Assembly (NCBI GenBank): GCA_023409675.1
Contig: JAEYRC010000403.1
Span: forward strand, 1-7,673
Length of the DNA: 7,673 nt
Direction of reading: 5' to 3'
DNA from: Bacteroidota bacterium
Lineage (GTDB): Bacteria > Bacteroidota > Bacteroidia > Chitinophagales > Chitinophagaceae
Program-made: the position numbers and the translations under genes
Shown here: piece after piece, positions 7,143 through 7,673 of the stretch
Layout of the letters: each line of letters begins with the position of its first letter
Numbering within the stretch: position 1 is the stretch's first letter
Notes under the pieces: generated by a model
Seen by the model: only the letters and a program-made list of their open reading frames with translations
Told to the model about the DNA's origin: nothing
Databases searched by the model: none

Positions 7143-7673
7143 GAAGAAATGGATTCTTTCGTCCAGGTAGTATTGACCAGTCTCGAGATGTTGCGCTCAT
7201 TATTATTGCGAAGTTCAGGAGGAAGCAGCGCTTCCGGAGCGTTCTGAAAACACACCGGTCTAATCCAGCGTTTGACAGATTGAATGCCCACAGCCGTGAA
7301 TCTGCTGTCGGTTGTTGCTGGATAGGGACCACCATGCACCATAGCCGGACAGACTTCCACGCCCGTTGTAACTCCATTGAAAATTACCCGACCCGAAATG
7401 TTTCGGGCAAGCATAATCAAATCGCTGAAGGCCTCAAAGTCATCGTCCGTTCCCATAAAAGTGGTGGTGAGCTGACCGGTCAGAGATAACCAAACGGTTC
7501 TCAGTTCTTCTTCAGTTGTACAGGTAATAATGATCGAGAACGGCCCGAAAACTTCATCACCAAGCCAGGTATCGTTCAGGAAAGCAGCCCCGGTGGTACG
7601 TGCCACCAAAGGAACAGCTTCCAATACATCACCCTGGACAGTTTTATTCAGCACAGCAACCGAAGGATGTTGA
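7139..7673 (-). CDS. Alpha-ketoglutaric semialdehyde (2,5-dioxovalerate) dehydrogenase, C-terminal part
   Basis: NAD(P)-dependent aldehyde dehydrogenase that should oxidise alpha-ketoglutaric semialdehyde to 2-oxoglutarate. Only the last 178 codons are in the window. The frame stays open to the upstream edge, so the true start and the catalytic Cys and Glu lie beyond 7673. An in-frame GTG at 7654 is internal and not a start. Visible marks are DEVFGPFSII, where the Glu of EVFGP normally contacts the cofactor ribose, and near the C-terminus MVHGGPYPATTDSR followed by VGIQSVKRWIRPVCFQN. The latter pattern is typical of the ketoglutaric semialdehyde dehydrogenases linked to hydroxyproline and sugar-acid catabolism. 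The stop overlaps the epimerase start by 4 bases. It serves as the last step of the hydroxyproline route. Subtype and cofactor preference cannot be settled from this part. Confidence 0.9.
   Translation of the reverse strand, partial: QHPSVAVLNKTVQGDVLEAVPLVARTTGAAFLNDTWLGDEVFGPFSIIITCTTEEELRTVWLSLTGQLTTTFMGTDDDFEAFSDLIMLARNISGRVIFNGVTTGVEVCPAMVHGGPYPATTDSRFTAVGIQSVKRWIRPVCFQNAPEALLPPELRNNNERNISRLVNTTWTKESISS

Noticed and set aside
7139..7654. Aldehyde dehydrogenase read as a complete small protein from the GTG at 7654
   Set aside because: The frame stays open to the window edge, and the visible part is only the C-terminal third of the family, lacking the catalytic cysteine. The GTG is internal.
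1..7673. A previously undescribed defence or mobile system
   Set aside because: All seven genes belong to well-known metabolic families, with similar composition, one strand and short gaps. There are no transposase, integrase, nuclease or toxin genes and no terminal repeats. What is unusual is the gene grouping, not the gene families.

Overview
The window reads as a chromosomal stretch of a member of the Bacteroidota. Three things point there: two enzymes carry lipoprotein signal peptides of Bacteroidota style, none of the visible start codons has a convincing Shine-Dalgarno sequence, and the best promoter-like element matches the TAnnTTTG -7 consensus of that phylum. Base composition looks even across all genes. 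I see no mobile element, tRNA, rRNA, CRISPR array or phage gene. I would not name a genus.

All seven genes lie on the minus strand, so transcription runs from high to low coordinates. They form two catabolic blocks separated by a 313-base gap. The upstream block (7673 down to 3627) starts with the C-terminal part of an alpha-ketoglutaric semialdehyde dehydrogenase. Next comes a 4-hydroxyproline 2-epimerase overlapping it by 4 bases, then a lipoprotein aldose 1-epimerase (galactose mutarotase), then a single-chain FAD D-amino-acid dehydrogenase, probably for D-hydroxyproline. Three of the four fit the known route from trans-4-hydroxy-L-proline to 2-oxoglutarate: epimerisation to cis-4-hydroxy-D-proline, FAD-dependent oxidation to pyrroline-4-hydroxy-2-carboxylate, deamination to alpha-ketoglutaric semialdehyde, and oxidation to 2-oxoglutarate. 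The deaminase is not in the window and would be expected beyond position 7673 or elsewhere. The mutarotase is the odd member.

The downstream block (3313 down to 1) is a glycerol / glycerol-3-phosphate block: glpD (FAD glycerol-3-phosphate dehydrogenase, GTG start), a lipoprotein glycerophosphodiester phosphodiesterase, and the N-terminal half of glpK (glycerol kinase), cut by the window edge. The phosphodiesterase would release glycerol-3-phosphate from phospholipid head groups outside the inner membrane. GlpK would make the same compound from glycerol, and GlpD would oxidise it to dihydroxyacetone phosphate, passing electrons to the respiratory chain. No transporter is visible.

The 313-base gap is the only long non-coding stretch. 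It holds a perfect 8-bp inverted repeat with a degenerate second copy nearby, an operator-like arrangement upstream of glpD, and one -7-like element. No clear terminator separates the two blocks. I found no wholly new system. The observations most worth following are the mutarotase inside a hydroxyproline operon, the phosphodiesterase placed between glpD and glpK, and the palindrome pair before glpD.
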